The position numbers and the translations under genes are program-made. Below, in pieces: positions 35,101 to 44,495 of a stretch of DNA of 54,772 nt (position 1 is its first letter; the number at the start of each line of letters is the position of its first letter). The notes under the pieces are model-generated. The model did no database searches, was not told where the DNA came from, and worked only from the letters and a program-made list of their open reading frames with translations. Source of the DNA: Thiotrichaceae bacterium (GTDB lineage: Bacteria > Pseudomonadota > Gammaproteobacteria > Thiotrichales > Thiotrichaceae); contig JALXAX010000117.1 in NCBI GenBank assembly GCA_026991755.1, positions 1-54,772 on the forward strand, read 5' to 3'.

Positions 35101-36422
35101 TGAGCCGTGAAGATCAATTAGTTTCTCTATCTGAACACGTTTTAGAAGAAGCAAAAAAACTAGGTGCAACCGCTGCTGAAGTTAATACTAGTAGTGGTGA
35201 AGGGCTTTCTGTTGATGTGCGTATGGGAAAGGTGGAAACGCTTGAGTATCATCGTGATCAAGGCTTGGGTTTAACGGTTTATTTTGGAAAAAAGAAAGGC
35301 AATGCTAGTACAGCGGATGTTTCGCCTCAGGCCATAAAAGACACTGTTGAAGCCGCTTGTAGAATTGCAAAATATACCTCAGATGATGAATGCTCAGGGT
35401 TGGCAGATGCTGACCTAATGGCAACTGAGTTTCCTGATTTGGATTTGTATCATCCGTGGGATATTCAGGCGGATGAAGCGATTGATATTGCCCTTAATTG
35501 TGAAAATGCTGCGCGTGAATTTAGTCCGCTTATTACTAACTCTGACGGAAGTGGTGTCAGTAGTTACCGCGGAACAAACGTGTATGCGAATAGTCATGGT
35601 TTTACCGGTATCAGCAAAGGCACTCGGCATAGCCTATCTGCTTCTATGGTTGCGCAAGATGGTGACTCTATGCAGCGCGATTATTGGTTTTCAAGCTCCC
35701 GTTTGCCTGATCAGTTAGATTCCCCTGAGAGTATTGGTAAGCAAGCAGCCGAAAGAGCGATTAAACGTCTAAATGGGCGACAAATAGCAACCACCAAAGT
35801 CCCCGTTTTGTATGTTCCCAAAATGGCACGTAGTTTGATTGGACATTTTACTGGAGCTATTAGCGGTGGTTCTCAATATCGTAAAGCCAGTTTTTTACTA
35901 GACACTGTAGATAAGCAGATTTTTCCTGAGTTTGTGCGTTTACATGAGCAGCCTTTCATTTCTCAAGCTTTAGGTAGTGCTAGTTTTGATAAGGAAGGAG
36001 TGGCACTTAAAGATAAAGATCTAGTCACAGACGGAATAGTGAAAAGTTATTTGCTAGGTAGCTATTCTGCAAGAAAGCTGGGTTTACAGACTACTGCTAA
36101 TGCAGGAGGCGTGCATAACCTTAGTCTAGAAAGCACAGGACAAGATTTTGATGAAATGCTGAAAATGCTTGGAACAGGTTTATTAGTTTCAGAGCTAATT
36201 GGTAATAGCGTGAATGGTATTACAGGGGATTATTCTCGTGGAGCATCTGGTTTCTGGGTTGAGGATGGTGAAATCCAATACCCCGTTGAAGAAATTACCA
36301 TCGCAGGTAATTTAAAAGATATGTATCAGCATATTGTTGCTATAGGCAATGATATTGACTATCAGGGAAATACCCGAACAGGCTCGATACTGATTGAAGA
36401 AATGACGATTGCTGGAAAGTAG
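35100..36422 (+). CDS. pmbA: TldE/PmbA, non-catalytic partner of TldD
   Basis: A 440-residue U62-family protein without the zinc HExxxH motif, as expected for TldE. It has VDVRMGKVETLEYHRDQGL at the N-terminus and GASGFWVEDGEI near the C-terminus. It is coupled to tldD by overlap. A large nested palindrome begins directly after the stop. Confidence 0.95.
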   Translation: MSREDQLVSLSEHVLEEAKKLGATAAEVNTSSGEGLSVDVRMGKVETLEYHRDQGLGLTVYFGKKKGNASTADVSPQAIKDTVEAACRIAKYTSDDECSGLADADLMATEFPDLDLYHPWDIQADEAIDIALNCENAAREFSPLITNSDGSGVSSYRGTNVYANSHGFTGISKGTRHSLSASMVAQDGDSMQRDYWFSSSRLPDQLDSPESIGKQAAERAIKRLNGRQIATTKVPVLYVPKMARSLIGHFTGAISGGSQYRKASFLLDTVDKQIFPEFVRLHEQPFISQALGSASFDKEGVALKDKDLVTDGIVKSYLLGSYSARKLGLQTTANAGGVHNLSLESTGQDFDEMLKMLGTGLLVSELIGNSVNGITGDYSRGASGFWVEDGEIQYPVEEITIAGNLKDMYQHIVAIGNDIDYQGNTRTGSILIEEMTIAGK

Positions 36423-36693
36423 CTAGTACTCCAACAAGTTAGGTTTGATGGATACAGCGAGTCAGGAAGCGGTTAGCCGCTAGGCGCGTCTTGCAGGGAA
36501 TGGTTGTTCCCTTCACAAAAGGCGCAACAACGCGGATGACCGCTTCCTGGCTCGCCCAAAGGGAGCAACCCAAAGCGCTCAATACTGCGTTATGGGTCTT
36601 GTCAAGGGAACAACCATTGCCTGCAACCCAAGCCTTGTCTTGACCGCTTTGGATTGCTCTGTATCCATCAAACCTAAGTTGCTGGAGTACTAG
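36423..36693. repeat. 271-bp nested palindromic element after pmbA
   Basis: The ends are CTAGTACTCCA and TGGAGTACTAG, and the outer arms share TTAGGTTTGATGGATACAG. Inside, GGAAGCGG/CCGCTTCC, AGGGAATGGTTGTTCCCTT against AAGGGAACAACCATTGCCT, and CCAAAGCG/CGCTTTGG form further pairings. The result would be a branched, cruciform-like structure. No gene is present. The remainder of 36694-36889 holds only the terminator at 36802-36854. Confidence 0.7.
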
Positions 36694-36801
36694 TAATCAA
36701 CCCATTCAAAGCGTGCCTAGCTACGAATATATATAGGACAACTGAGGTCGACACTTTAAGCTGGTTGTTCAAGTGTATTAGCTTTAAGTCTTTGGATAAA
36801 T

Positions 36802-36854
36802 AAAAAAGCTCTAACTTAGTTGCGGGTGGCAATACTAAGTTAGAGCTTTTTTTT
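36802..36854. terminator. Bidirectional rho-independent terminator
   Basis: AAAAAAGCTCTAACTTAGT pairs with ACTAAGTTAGAGCTTTTTT across a 13-nt loop. It ends 35 bp past the stop of the minus-strand repeat-protein gene and also stops plus-strand transcription from pmbA. Confidence 0.88.
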
Positions 36855-36889
36855 GTAGTGACCTGTCTTTGTATAGCCTAAGTTATTGA

Positions 36890-39800
36890 CTAAACACCTA
36901 GTTGTGCAAGCAGTGATTGTACTTCCGATGCAGAAACATCAGTACCTTCTTGTCGTAGTATCTCAGCCAGTTGCTCAGGTGAGAATATATCAAAAAAGGC
37001 TGAAAACTGGTTGCTGTCAATACCTTGTAGAAGGCTTTGAACTTCAGAGTTAGTTGTTGTATCAGTATTAGAGGCGCTATCTGTTGTAGTAGCAGGTGTA
37101 GAGCTTGTATCTATTGCTGTGTTATCAACTATGTCACTATCATTAATAGGTGGCACGGTTGGAGGAATAGCTACACCACCCCCGTTACCATTATTACCTT
37201 CAACCGGAATAGGGTCGCTATTATCCTGGGTTGTAATTGTATCTGTTGTTAACCCAAGCTGTTGTAATAATTGAGTTATTTCGTTTCCTGATACTGTCAA
37301 ACCAGACTCTTGTTGAAGCAATGTTGAAAGCTCATCAGGGTCAACTAGTTGTAGTAGCGAACCAATCTCACCCATATCAAAGCTTTGTAGAAGCGTTTGG
37401 ATTTCAGCTAATGGATCTGTGCTTAAGTTCTCATTGCTAGTTGTATCAGGCATGGGAGGAAGAGGGCCTGCGCCATCACCAATGCCGTTATCCGGTTCAA
37501 CTGGGATAGGATCGTTACCTGTATCCGTCGCTAATCCCAATTGCTGTAGTAGCTGGGTAATTTCATCCGCGGAAACAGTCATGCCGGATTCCTGCTGAAG
37601 CAGGGCTGAAAGGTCGTCTGCACTGACTAAGCCTAAAAGAGAACTTAGGTCTCCCATATTAAAGCCTTGTAGTAGGGCTTGAATTTCAGCTAATGGGTCG
37701 GTGCTTGAGTTGTCATTGCTAGTTGTATCAGACATGGGAGGAAGAGGGCCTGCGCCATCACCAATGCCGTTATCTGGTTCAACAGGGATAGGGTCATTAC
37801 TAGCGCTTGTATCTGTCGCTAATCCCAGTTGCTGTAGTAGCTGAGTAATTTCATCTGCAGAAACGTTCATTCCTGATTCCTGCTGAAGCAGGGCTGAAAG
37901 ATCATCCGCACTGACTAAGCCAAGCAGAGAACTTAGGTCTCCCATATTGAAGCCTTGCAGTAGGGTTTGAATCTCAGCTAGTGGATCCGTGCTTGAGTTG
38001 CCATTGTTAGTTGTATCAGGCATGGGAGGAAGAGGGCCTGCGCCATCACCAATACCGTTATCAGGCTCAACAGGGATAGGGTCATTACTAGCGCTTGTAT
38101 CCGTTGCTAAACCTAATTGCTGTAGTAGCTGGGTAATTTCATCCGCAGAAACAGTCATGCCTGATTCTTGCTGAAGCAGGGCTGAAAGGTCGTCTGCACT
38201 GACTAAGCCTAAAAGAGAACTTAGGTCTCCCATATTAAAGCCTTGTAGTAGGGCTTGAATTTCAGCTAATGGATCCGTGTTTGAGTTGTCATTATTAGTT
38301 GTATCAGACATGGGAGGAAGAGGGCCTGCGCCATCACCAATGCCGTTATCTGGTTCAACTGGGATAGGATCGTTGCTAGCACTTGTATCCGTCGCTAATC
38401 CCAATTGTTGTAGTAGCTGGGTAATTTCATCCGCGGAAACAGTCATGCCGGATTCCTGCTGAAGCAGGGCTGAAAGATCGTCCGCACTGACTAAGCCTAG
38501 AAGAGAACTTAGGTCTCCCATATTAAAGCCTTGTAGTAGGGCTTGAATTTCAGCTAATGGATCCGTGTTTGAGTTGTCATTATTAGTTGTATCAGACATG
38601 GGAGGAAGAGGGCCTGCGCCATCACCAATGCCGTTATCTGGTTCAACAGGGATAGGGTCATTACTAGCGCTTGTATCCGTCGCTAATCCCAATTGTTGTA
38701 GTAGCTGGGTAATCTCATCCGCAGAAACGTTCATGCCTGATTCCTGCTGAAGCAGGGCTGAAAGATCGTCCGCACTGACTAAGCCAAGCAGAGAACTTAG
38801 GTCTCCCATATTAAAGCCTTGCAGTAGGGTTTGGATTTCAGCTAATGGGTCGGTGCTTGAGTTGTCATTGTTAGTTGTATCAGACATGGGAGGAAGAGGG
38901 CCTGCGCCATCACCAATGCCATTACCCGGTTCAACTGGGATAGGGTCATTACTAGCGCTTGTATCTGTCGCTAATCCTAATTGTTGTAACAACTGAGTAA
39001 TTTCATCCGCAGAGACGTTCATGCCTGATTCTTGCTGAAGCAGGGCTGAAAGATCATCCGCACTGACTAAACCAAGCAGAGAGCTTAGGTCTCCCATATT
39101 GAAGCCTTGCAGTAGGGTTTGAATTTCAGCTAATGGGTCGGTGCTTGAGTTGTCATTGCTAGTTGTATCAGACATGGGAGGAAGAGGGCCTGCGCCATCA
39201 CCAATGCCGTTATCTGGTTCAACAGGGATAGGGTCATTACTAGCGCTTGTATCCGTCGCTAATCCTAATTGTTGTAACAACTGAGTAATTTCATCCGCAG
39301 AGACGTTCATGCCTGATTCTTGCTGAAGCAGGGCTGAAAGATCATCCGCACTGACTAAGCCAAGCAGAGAACTTAGGTCTCCCATATTAAAGCCTTGTAG
39401 TAGGGCTTGAATTTCAGCTAATGGGTCGGTGCTTGAGTTGTCATTGCTAGTTGTATCAGACATGGGAGGAAGAGGGTCTGCGCCATCACCAATGCCGTTA
39501 TCTGGTTCAACTGGGATAGGGTCATTACTAGCGCTTGTATCTGTCGCTAATCCCAGTTGCTGTAGTAGCTGAGTAATTTCATCTGTAGAAACGTTCATTC
39601 CTGATTCCTGCTGAAGCAGGGCTGAAAGATCATCTGCACTGACTAAGCCAAGCAGAGAACTTAGGTCTCCCATATTAAAGCCTTGTAGTAGGGCTTGAAT
39701 TTCAGCTAATGGGTCATTACTAGCGCTTGTATCCGTTGCTAATCCTAATTGTTGTAACAGCTGAGTAATCTCATTTGCAGAAACGTTCATTCCTGATTCC

Positions 39801-40423
39801 TGCTGAAGCAGGGCTGAAAGATCATCCGCACTGACTAAGCCAAGCAGAGAACTTAGATCTCCCATGTTAAAGCCTTGTAGTAGGGCTTGGATTTCAGCTA
39901 ATGGGTCTGTGCTTGAGTTGTTATTGGTGTTGTTATTAGTGGTTGTCTCAGGTGCTGGGCTACTATCTTCTCCAGTTGTTAAGCCAAACTGCTGTAGTAA
40001 TTGTGTTACCTCATTGCTTGAAATATTTGCACCCATCTCTTGTTGTAGCAAGGAAGAGAGTTCATTTAGGTCAATCCCTTGTAATAGAGAATCAAGCCCT
40101 GAGAGGTTGTTACTTCCAAGAAGGTTTTGTAACTGTGACTGGATATCATTGTTATTGTTGCTATTCTGGTTGTTGTTAACCTGATGCTGTTGCAGGCGGC
40201 AATGCTGCTCTCTGGCATGAAGTTGCTGGCTTTGTCTATTGCCTATTCTTCCCATGTGTGAACGCATGCGGCCTCTGCGTGAGTTCCCTGCATGATCGTG
40301 TCGGTTAGAGTGCGAACGGTTTCCATCATGGCGAGAATGTCTTCTCGTGTGGTGTGATCCACCTGACCTTCTAGATCTATTGGCTTGATGATGTGAGTGA
40401 TGATTCTGATGTATTGAAGTCAT
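36890..40423 (-). CDS. Giant tandem-repeat protein, unknown function
   Basis: About 1,177 residues. The N-terminal 95 residues are rich in His, Arg, Ser, Asn and Gln (HHSHHQ, SHHTRRHSRH) with no signal peptide. Nine almost identical units follow. Each has a 64-residue Leu-rich helical core (LAEIQALLQGFNMGDLSSLL, then ADDLSALLQQESG and EITQLLQQLG), and eight of the nine are followed by a 32-residue Pro/Gly/Asp linker (IPVEPDNGIGDGAGPLPP). Divergent units cap both ends. The ATG at 40423 has GGAG at the right distance; an ATG five codons earlier is possible. It is flanked by a terminator. A structural, adhesive or surface role is only a guess. Confidence 0.8.
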   Translation of the reverse strand: MTSIHQNHHSHHQANRSRRSGGSHHTRRHSRHDGNRSHSNRHDHAGNSRRGRMRSHMGRIGNRQSQQLHAREQHCRLQQHQVNNNQNSNNNNDIQSQLQNLLGSNNLSGLDSLLQGIDLNELSSLLQQEMGANISSNEVTQLLQQFGLTTGEDSSPAPETTTNNNTNNNSSTDPLAEIQALLQGFNMGDLSSLLGLVSADDLSALLQQESGMNVSANEITQLLQQLGLATDTSASNDPLAEIQALLQGFNMGDLSSLLGLVSADDLSALLQQESGMNVSTDEITQLLQQLGLATDTSASNDPIPVEPDNGIGDGADPLPPMSDTTSNDNSSTDPLAEIQALLQGFNMGDLSSLLGLVSADDLSALLQQESGMNVSADEITQLLQQLGLATDTSASNDPIPVEPDNGIGDGAGPLPPMSDTTSNDNSSTDPLAEIQTLLQGFNMGDLSSLLGLVSADDLSALLQQESGMNVSADEITQLLQQLGLATDTSASNDPIPVEPGNGIGDGAGPLPPMSDTTNNDNSSTDPLAEIQTLLQGFNMGDLSSLLGLVSADDLSALLQQESGMNVSADEITQLLQQLGLATDTSASNDPIPVEPDNGIGDGAGPLPPMSDTTNNDNSNTDPLAEIQALLQGFNMGDLSSLLGLVSADDLSALLQQESGMTVSADEITQLLQQLGLATDTSASNDPIPVEPDNGIGDGAGPLPPMSDTTNNDNSNTDPLAEIQALLQGFNMGDLSSLLGLVSADDLSALLQQESGMTVSADEITQLLQQLGLATDTSASNDPIPVEPDNGIGDGAGPLPPMPDTTNNGNSSTDPLAEIQTLLQGFNMGDLSSLLGLVSADDLSALLQQESGMNVSADEITQLLQQLGLATDTSASNDPIPVEPDNGIGDGAGPLPPMSDTTSNDNSSTDPLAEIQALLQGFNMGDLSSLLGLVSADDLSALLQQESGMTVSADEITQLLQQLGLATDTGNDPIPVEPDNGIGDGAGPLPPMPDTTSNENLSTDPLAEIQTLLQSFDMGEIGSLLQLVDPDELSTLLQQESGLTVSGNEITQLLQQLGLTTDTITTQDNSDPIPVEGNNGNGGGVAIPPTVPPINDSDIVDNTAIDTSSTPATTTDSASNTDTTTNSEVQSLLQGIDSNQFSAFFDIFSPEQLAEILRQEGTDVSASEVQSLLAQLGV
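37441..39911. repeat. Tandem 288-bp DNA repeats within the giant gene
   Basis: Landmarks such as AGGTCTCCCATATT and GGAGGAAGAGGGCCTGCG recur at 288-bp spacing across nine core units; the two N-terminal-most cores are 192 bp apart because one linker is missing. The units differ by only scattered, mostly silent changes. This suggests recent expansion or gene conversion, and copy number may vary between strains or be mis-assembled. Confidence 0.9.
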
Positions 40424-40759
40424 GCTATCTCCGTTCATGATGGGCTTGTGTATATGGGGTATGTGACAGAAAGGAGAGTAACCAACTATAAATATGGAAA
40501 TCGTCCTTGATCCTTATAGCCATATAAAACAAAGTTTAAGATGTAATAACGAAGCTACTCTATTAATAGATGAGTTATTTTTCTAGTTATCAAAAGATGA
40601 GAGAAGATATATTTCCGATTAATGGAAAGATGATGTGAAAAAACTATATATATAGGAATGTTGTAGAAAAAGTCAGTTGTAAGAGCTTGTAAATATAGAA
40701 AGTTAAAAGAAGGCTGATGAAAATGCTAATGATGTAGGGAGTGATTAGATTGCTTTGTT

Positions 40760-40896
40760 CTTCAACCTAGAATCCTCAGTTAGACAGCTTATAGAGTAAT
40801 CACTCTAAAAGTGAAGATGGATATTGTCATGTATTTTAAGTTTATCAGTTGCTTAATGATGACTGGAAGCGATCAACTGAGGATTCTAGGTTCAAG
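40760..40896. repeat. 137-bp element with CTTCAACCTAGAA ends (family B)
   Basis: The left end CTTCAACCTAGAATCCTCAG is mirrored at the right as CTTGAACCTAGAATCCTCAG (reading inward). The ends match the hairpin element at 25035-25210, but the interior differs. The rest of 40424-40985 is AT-rich with no gene; it should hold promoters for the repeat-protein gene (minus) and accA (plus). Confidence 0.7.
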
Positions 40897-40985
40897 GTCT
40901 GTTTTAGACTTTTTTGTAGAGCATGGTATTTTTAAGATAAGACATGTAATATCCTATTCCCGACTAGATATTAATAGACTCTGTT

Positions 40986-41939
40986 ATGAATCCTGATTTT
41001 CTCGACTTTGAACAGCCCATTGCCGAATTAGAGGCAAAAATTGAAGAACTCCGTTATGTGGATAGTTCTGATGTTAACTTAGGTGAAGAAATTGAACGGC
41101 TTGAAAGTAAAGTAGGGTCATTAACCAAGTCGATATTTAATAAATTAACCCCTTGGCAAGTTTCACAACTAGCGAGACACCCGCTTCGTCCTTATACCAC
41201 TGATATTATTGATGGCTTGCTGACTGATTTTCAGGAGCTACATGGTGACCGAGCGCATGGTGATGATCCTGCAATAGTGGGTGGAATTGCCCGTTTTGAA
41301 GGTCGCCCCGTGATGGTGATTGGGCACCAAAAAGGTCGTGATACCACTGATAAGGTGTACCGTAACTTTGGTATGCCAAGGCCTGAAGGTTATCGGAAAG
41401 CATTACGCTTAATGAAATTGGCTGAAAAATTCCATTTACCTATTCTGACTTTTATTGATACTCCTGGTGCTTACCCTGGTATTGGTGCTGAAGAGCGTGG
41501 CCAGAGTGAAGCTATTGCTAGAAACCTTTATGAAATGGCGAAGTTACGTACGCCTATTATTGCTACTGTTGTGGGTGAAGGGGGCTCAGGTGGAGCATTA
41601 GCGATTGCAGTAGCCGATCGTGTGTTAATGCTGGAATATGGAACGTATTCCGTTATTTCTCCAGAAGGCTGTGCTTCAATCTTATGGAAAGATGCGAATA
41701 AAGCCTCGGATGCCGCTGAAGCGCTAGGGATTACTTCGAAACGCCTAAGAGATTTAGGTCTAATCGATCAAATTATCCCTGAGCCATTAGGTGGCGCGCA
41801 TCGTGATTATGAGGCTACTTATGTCAATATTCGTGAGGCATTGGTAAGTGGACTACGTGATCTCAAAGCACTTAATATGGATAAATTGTTAGATCGTCGT
41901 TATCAGCGTTTGATGTCATACGGTAAGTTTGACAGCTAA
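40986..41939 (+). CDS. accA: Acetyl-CoA carboxylase carboxyltransferase alpha subunit
   Basis: A 317-residue subunit that with AccD moves the carboxyl from biotin to acetyl-CoA. It has the N-terminal coiled region ([10 protein letters not shown]), [36 protein letters not shown] and [11 protein letters not shown]. Length is that of the enteric enzyme. tilS follows 23 bp later, the usual gammaproteobacterial order. Confidence 0.98.
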   Translation: MNPDFLDFEQPIAELEAKIEELRYVDSSDVNLGEEIERLESKVGSLTKSIFNKLTPWQVSQLARHPLRPYTTDIIDGLLTDFQELHGDRAHGDDPAIVGGIARFEGRPVMVIGHQKGRDTTDKVYRNFGMPRPEGYRKALRLMKLAEKFHLPILTFIDTPGAYPGIGAEERGQSEAIARNLYEMAKLRTPIIATVVGEGGSGGALAIAVADRVLMLEYGTYSVISPEGCASILWKDANKASDAAEALGITSKRLRDLGLIDQIIPEPLGGAHRDYEATYVNIREALVSGLRDLKALNMDKLLDRRYQRLMSYGKFDS

Positions 41940-41962
41940 GCTTTGCCAAAGGTATTCGTAGC

Positions 41963-43342
41963 GTGAAGAAAGACAAAGCTGCGATGGTGCCTTTATCAAC
42001 GTCAACCTCTCTCGTTTTAACTCCCGAGGCTTTATACCAACACCTCTTTTCTCAACGCAATGGCTGGGGAAATCAGAAAGGAAAGAAAGCTAAGGAAGAA
42101 AGCTATCTGCTAGCTTATAGTGGTGGCTTAGACTCTCATGTGTTACTTCATTTACTGGTCGCCATTCGAAAAGAAAACCCACACATTCGACTCCGTTCTG
42201 TGTATGTCGACCATGGTTTGCAAGAAGCCTCATCAAGATGGGCAGACCATTGTCAGCAAATCGCTCATTCTCTTACCGTCGAGCATGACTCTATTACGCT
42301 TAATTTAATGATTTCCAAAGGTGAGAGCCTTGAAGCTGTGGCACGAAAAGCTCGATATCAGGCATTGGCTGAACATTTGCATGAAAATGAAGTGCTTCTA
42401 ACCGCTCAACATCAAGATGACCAAGCAGAAACCCTGTTATTACAGTTGCTTCGTGGAAGTGGGCTAGATGGTTTAGCAGCGATGCCAGAAGAAAGTCCAT
42501 TTGCACAAAGCTATCACATGAGACCTTTATTGGCATATTCCAGAGAACAATTGGAGCAATACGCAAATGAGCATGCTCTAAAGCCTATTCAAGACCCTAG
42601 TAATGCAGACAACCGTTTTGATCGTAATTATTTAAGAAACGAGATTATTCCTGAGCTAAAAAAACGCTGGCCTCAAATGGCGCTTACCTTGTCACGCTCA
42701 GCTAGGCTACATGCTGAAGCTAGCCAACTTCAAGCCACTTATCTTGATGTGGAAATGCCAATACTAAGGGGTAGCACCAATAAAGAAGATACTTTATCGG
42801 TAAAAGCGATTAAGCAATTATCACCTATCAAACAGAAAGCCGTTCTTAGGCATTGGATTAAACAGTCTGGTTTCAAAGCCCCCTCTGCCGCCCAGATTGA
42901 ACATATTATTCATGATGTGTTAAATAGTGTGCTTGATGCAATGCCACTAGTTGCATGGGAAGGTGCTGAAATCCGTCGCTATAAAGACGATGTTTATATT
43001 ATGCATCCTCTGGTAAGCCTTCCAGCTGATGCTCGGTGGGAGTGGGATATAAACCAGCCTTTGTCTATTGATAAAAGTGTGGCTGATTTAGATCCTGCTG
43101 ATTTAGGTGAGCTACGCGATATATTGTTAGAAAAATCAACTCCTGTGACGGTATGTTTCCGACAAGGTGGCGAGCGTATTAAACTTAGTAAACATGAGCA
43201 CTCCACCACATTAAAAAACCTGTTTCAGGAAAGGAATATCCCTCCATGGGAGCGTAATCGTATACCATTGGTTTTCGCAAAAGATCAGCTAGTTTATATT
43301 CCTGGCTTGGCTATAACGGGCGTAAAAGATCTAGCGCCCTAA
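41963..43342 (+). CDS. tilS: tRNA(Ile)-lysidine synthase
   Basis: A 459-residue enzyme that converts C34 of tRNA-Ile(CAU) to lysidine. The PP-loop ATP motif SGGLDS is at 53-58, and the HQDDQAETLLLQLLRGSGLDGLAAMP block (about residues 152-177) and C-terminal recognition domains follow. The start is GTG; an ATG seven codons later is possible. Roughly 40 residues before the PP-loop are longer than usual. Confidence 0.95.
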   Translation: MKKDKAAMVPLSTSTSLVLTPEALYQHLFSQRNGWGNQKGKKAKEESYLLAYSGGLDSHVLLHLLVAIRKENPHIRLRSVYVDHGLQEASSRWADHCQQIAHSLTVEHDSITLNLMISKGESLEAVARKARYQALAEHLHENEVLLTAQHQDDQAETLLLQLLRGSGLDGLAAMPEESPFAQSYHMRPLLAYSREQLEQYANEHALKPIQDPSNADNRFDRNYLRNEIIPELKKRWPQMALTLSRSARLHAEASQLQATYLDVEMPILRGSTNKEDTLSVKAIKQLSPIKQKAVLRHWIKQSGFKAPSAAQIEHIIHDVLNSVLDAMPLVAWEGAEIRRYKDDVYIMHPLVSLPADARWEWDINQPLSIDKSVADLDPADLGELRDILLEKSTPVTVCFRQGGERIKLSKHEHSTTLKNLFQERNIPPWERNRIPLVFAKDQLVYIPGLAITGVKDLAP

Positions 43343-43379
43343 ATCATCAATCAAAACCAATCAGAACAATAGAAATACT

Positions 43380-43913
43380 ATGAGAATAATTGAAGTCATT
43401 TTTGAAAAGATTCTTTGGAACAGTCGCTTAATGGTAGTTGCAGCCGTTATCGCCAGTTTAGCAGCAGCTGTGGCTGTTATGTATATAGCGACGGTTGATG
43501 CCTGGCAGATGATTAGTCATTTATATGAGTATGCTAGCGCGACAGGTGATGCGCGTATGGCGTTACGCACTGCAACAGTGACACATGTAGTAGAAATTAT
43601 TGATGGTTATTTGTTAGCAACTGTTTTAATTATATTTTCACTAGGTTTGTACGAGCTATTTATTAGTAAGATTGATGATGCGGAGAACTCTGCTACGGCT
43701 TCTAAAATATTAGTCATCCATAGTTTAGATGATTTGAAAAACAGGCTCGCTAAAGTGGTGCTAATGATATTGATTGTAAAGTTCTTCGAACACGCGAATC
43801 AACTCCACTTTGAGTCAGCACTGGATCTACTCTATTTGGCTGCAGGTATTGCTCTTTTAGGCTTGGCTTTATACTTTTCACATGCGGCTGAGTCGCATGA
43901 TAATAAACACTAA
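43380..43913 (+). CDS. YqhA/UPF0114-family membrane protein
   Basis: A 177-residue protein with four predicted membrane segments. The start RIIEVIFEKILWNSRLMVV and the internal DGYLLATVLIIFSLGLYELFIS are characteristic of UPF0114. Function is unknown. It lies 37 bp after tilS. Confidence 0.85.
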   Translation: MRIIEVIFEKILWNSRLMVVAAVIASLAAAVAVMYIATVDAWQMISHLYEYASATGDARMALRTATVTHVVEIIDGYLLATVLIIFSLGLYELFISKIDDAENSATASKILVIHSLDDLKNRLAKVVLMILIVKFFEHANQLHFESALDLLYLAAGIALLGLALYFSHAAESHDNKH

Positions 43914-43991
43914 TAAGGTGTTGTTACTTGCTCTTGAAACAGGCTAGTGCTATTTTGCTGTTAATTGAAAATTATTGTCGAGGACACGCAC

Positions 43992-44363
43992 ATGAGCGCT
44001 GAAAGTACAGCTACAACGATAGACCCTTCAGAAGAAGCATTATTGGACTTTACCGATGCCGCAGCTGCAAAAGTAAAATCACTGATTGAAGAAGAAGATA
44101 ACGATGCGTTAAAGCTTCGTGTATTTGTAAGTGGTGGCGGTTGTTCTGGCTTCCAGTATGGTTTTACCTTTGCTGAAACCATTGATGAGGGCGATACGGT
44201 TGTCGAGAAAGGGGGTGTTAGCTTATTGGTTGATCCTATGAGTTTCCAGTACCTTGTAGGCGCTGAAATTGACTATACAGAAGGTTTGGAAGGCGCACAG
44301 TTTGTGATTCGTAATCCAAATGCTACAACCACATGTGGCTGTGGTTCATCGTTCGACGTATAA
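43992..44363 (+). CDS. erpA: Iron-sulfur cluster insertion protein ErpA
   Basis: A 123-residue A-type carrier that delivers Fe-S clusters to apo-enzymes such as IspG/IspH. The three ligands are Cys51 ([11 protein letters not shown]), Cys115 and Cys117 (TCGCG). The ATG at 43992 has GAGGA upstream and fits the family better than an in-frame TTG nine codons earlier. A terminator follows at 44386. Confidence 0.96.
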   Translation: MSAESTATTIDPSEEALLDFTDAAAAKVKSLIEEEDNDALKLRVFVSGGGCSGFQYGFTFAETIDEGDTVVEKGGVSLLVDPMSFQYLVGAEIDYTEGLEGAQFVIRNPNATTTCGCGSSFDV

Positions 44364-44385
44364 GTTACGTTTAACTACATCCTAA

Positions 44386-44429
44386 AAAACGAATAAAGGC
44401 AGTCTTATTAGATTGCCTTTATTCGTTTT
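44386..44429 (+). terminator. Rho-independent terminator after erpA
   Basis: AAAACGAATAAAGGCA pairs with TGCCTTTATTCGTTTT around a 12-nt loop, 22 bp after the erpA stop, ending in TTTT. Confidence 0.85.
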
Positions 44430-44495
44430 GGGCGCTATCTTTCTCTTTGTATAGCTTTTATTAATAGTCTTTTTGTAACCTAATCCTCTCTAGTT

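Noticed and set aside
37989-38750. Three similar 61-codon plus-strand frames at 288-bp spacing
   Set aside because: They are antisense shadows of the tandem repeats in the minus-strand gene and recur only because the DNA repeats.
37441-39911. Possible CRISPR-like array
   Set aside because: Units are 288 bp, in frame and coding, with no short repeats separated by unique spacers.
40811-40996. 61-codon plus-strand frame before accA
   Set aside because: It lies mostly within the family B element and runs into accA; no ribosome site.
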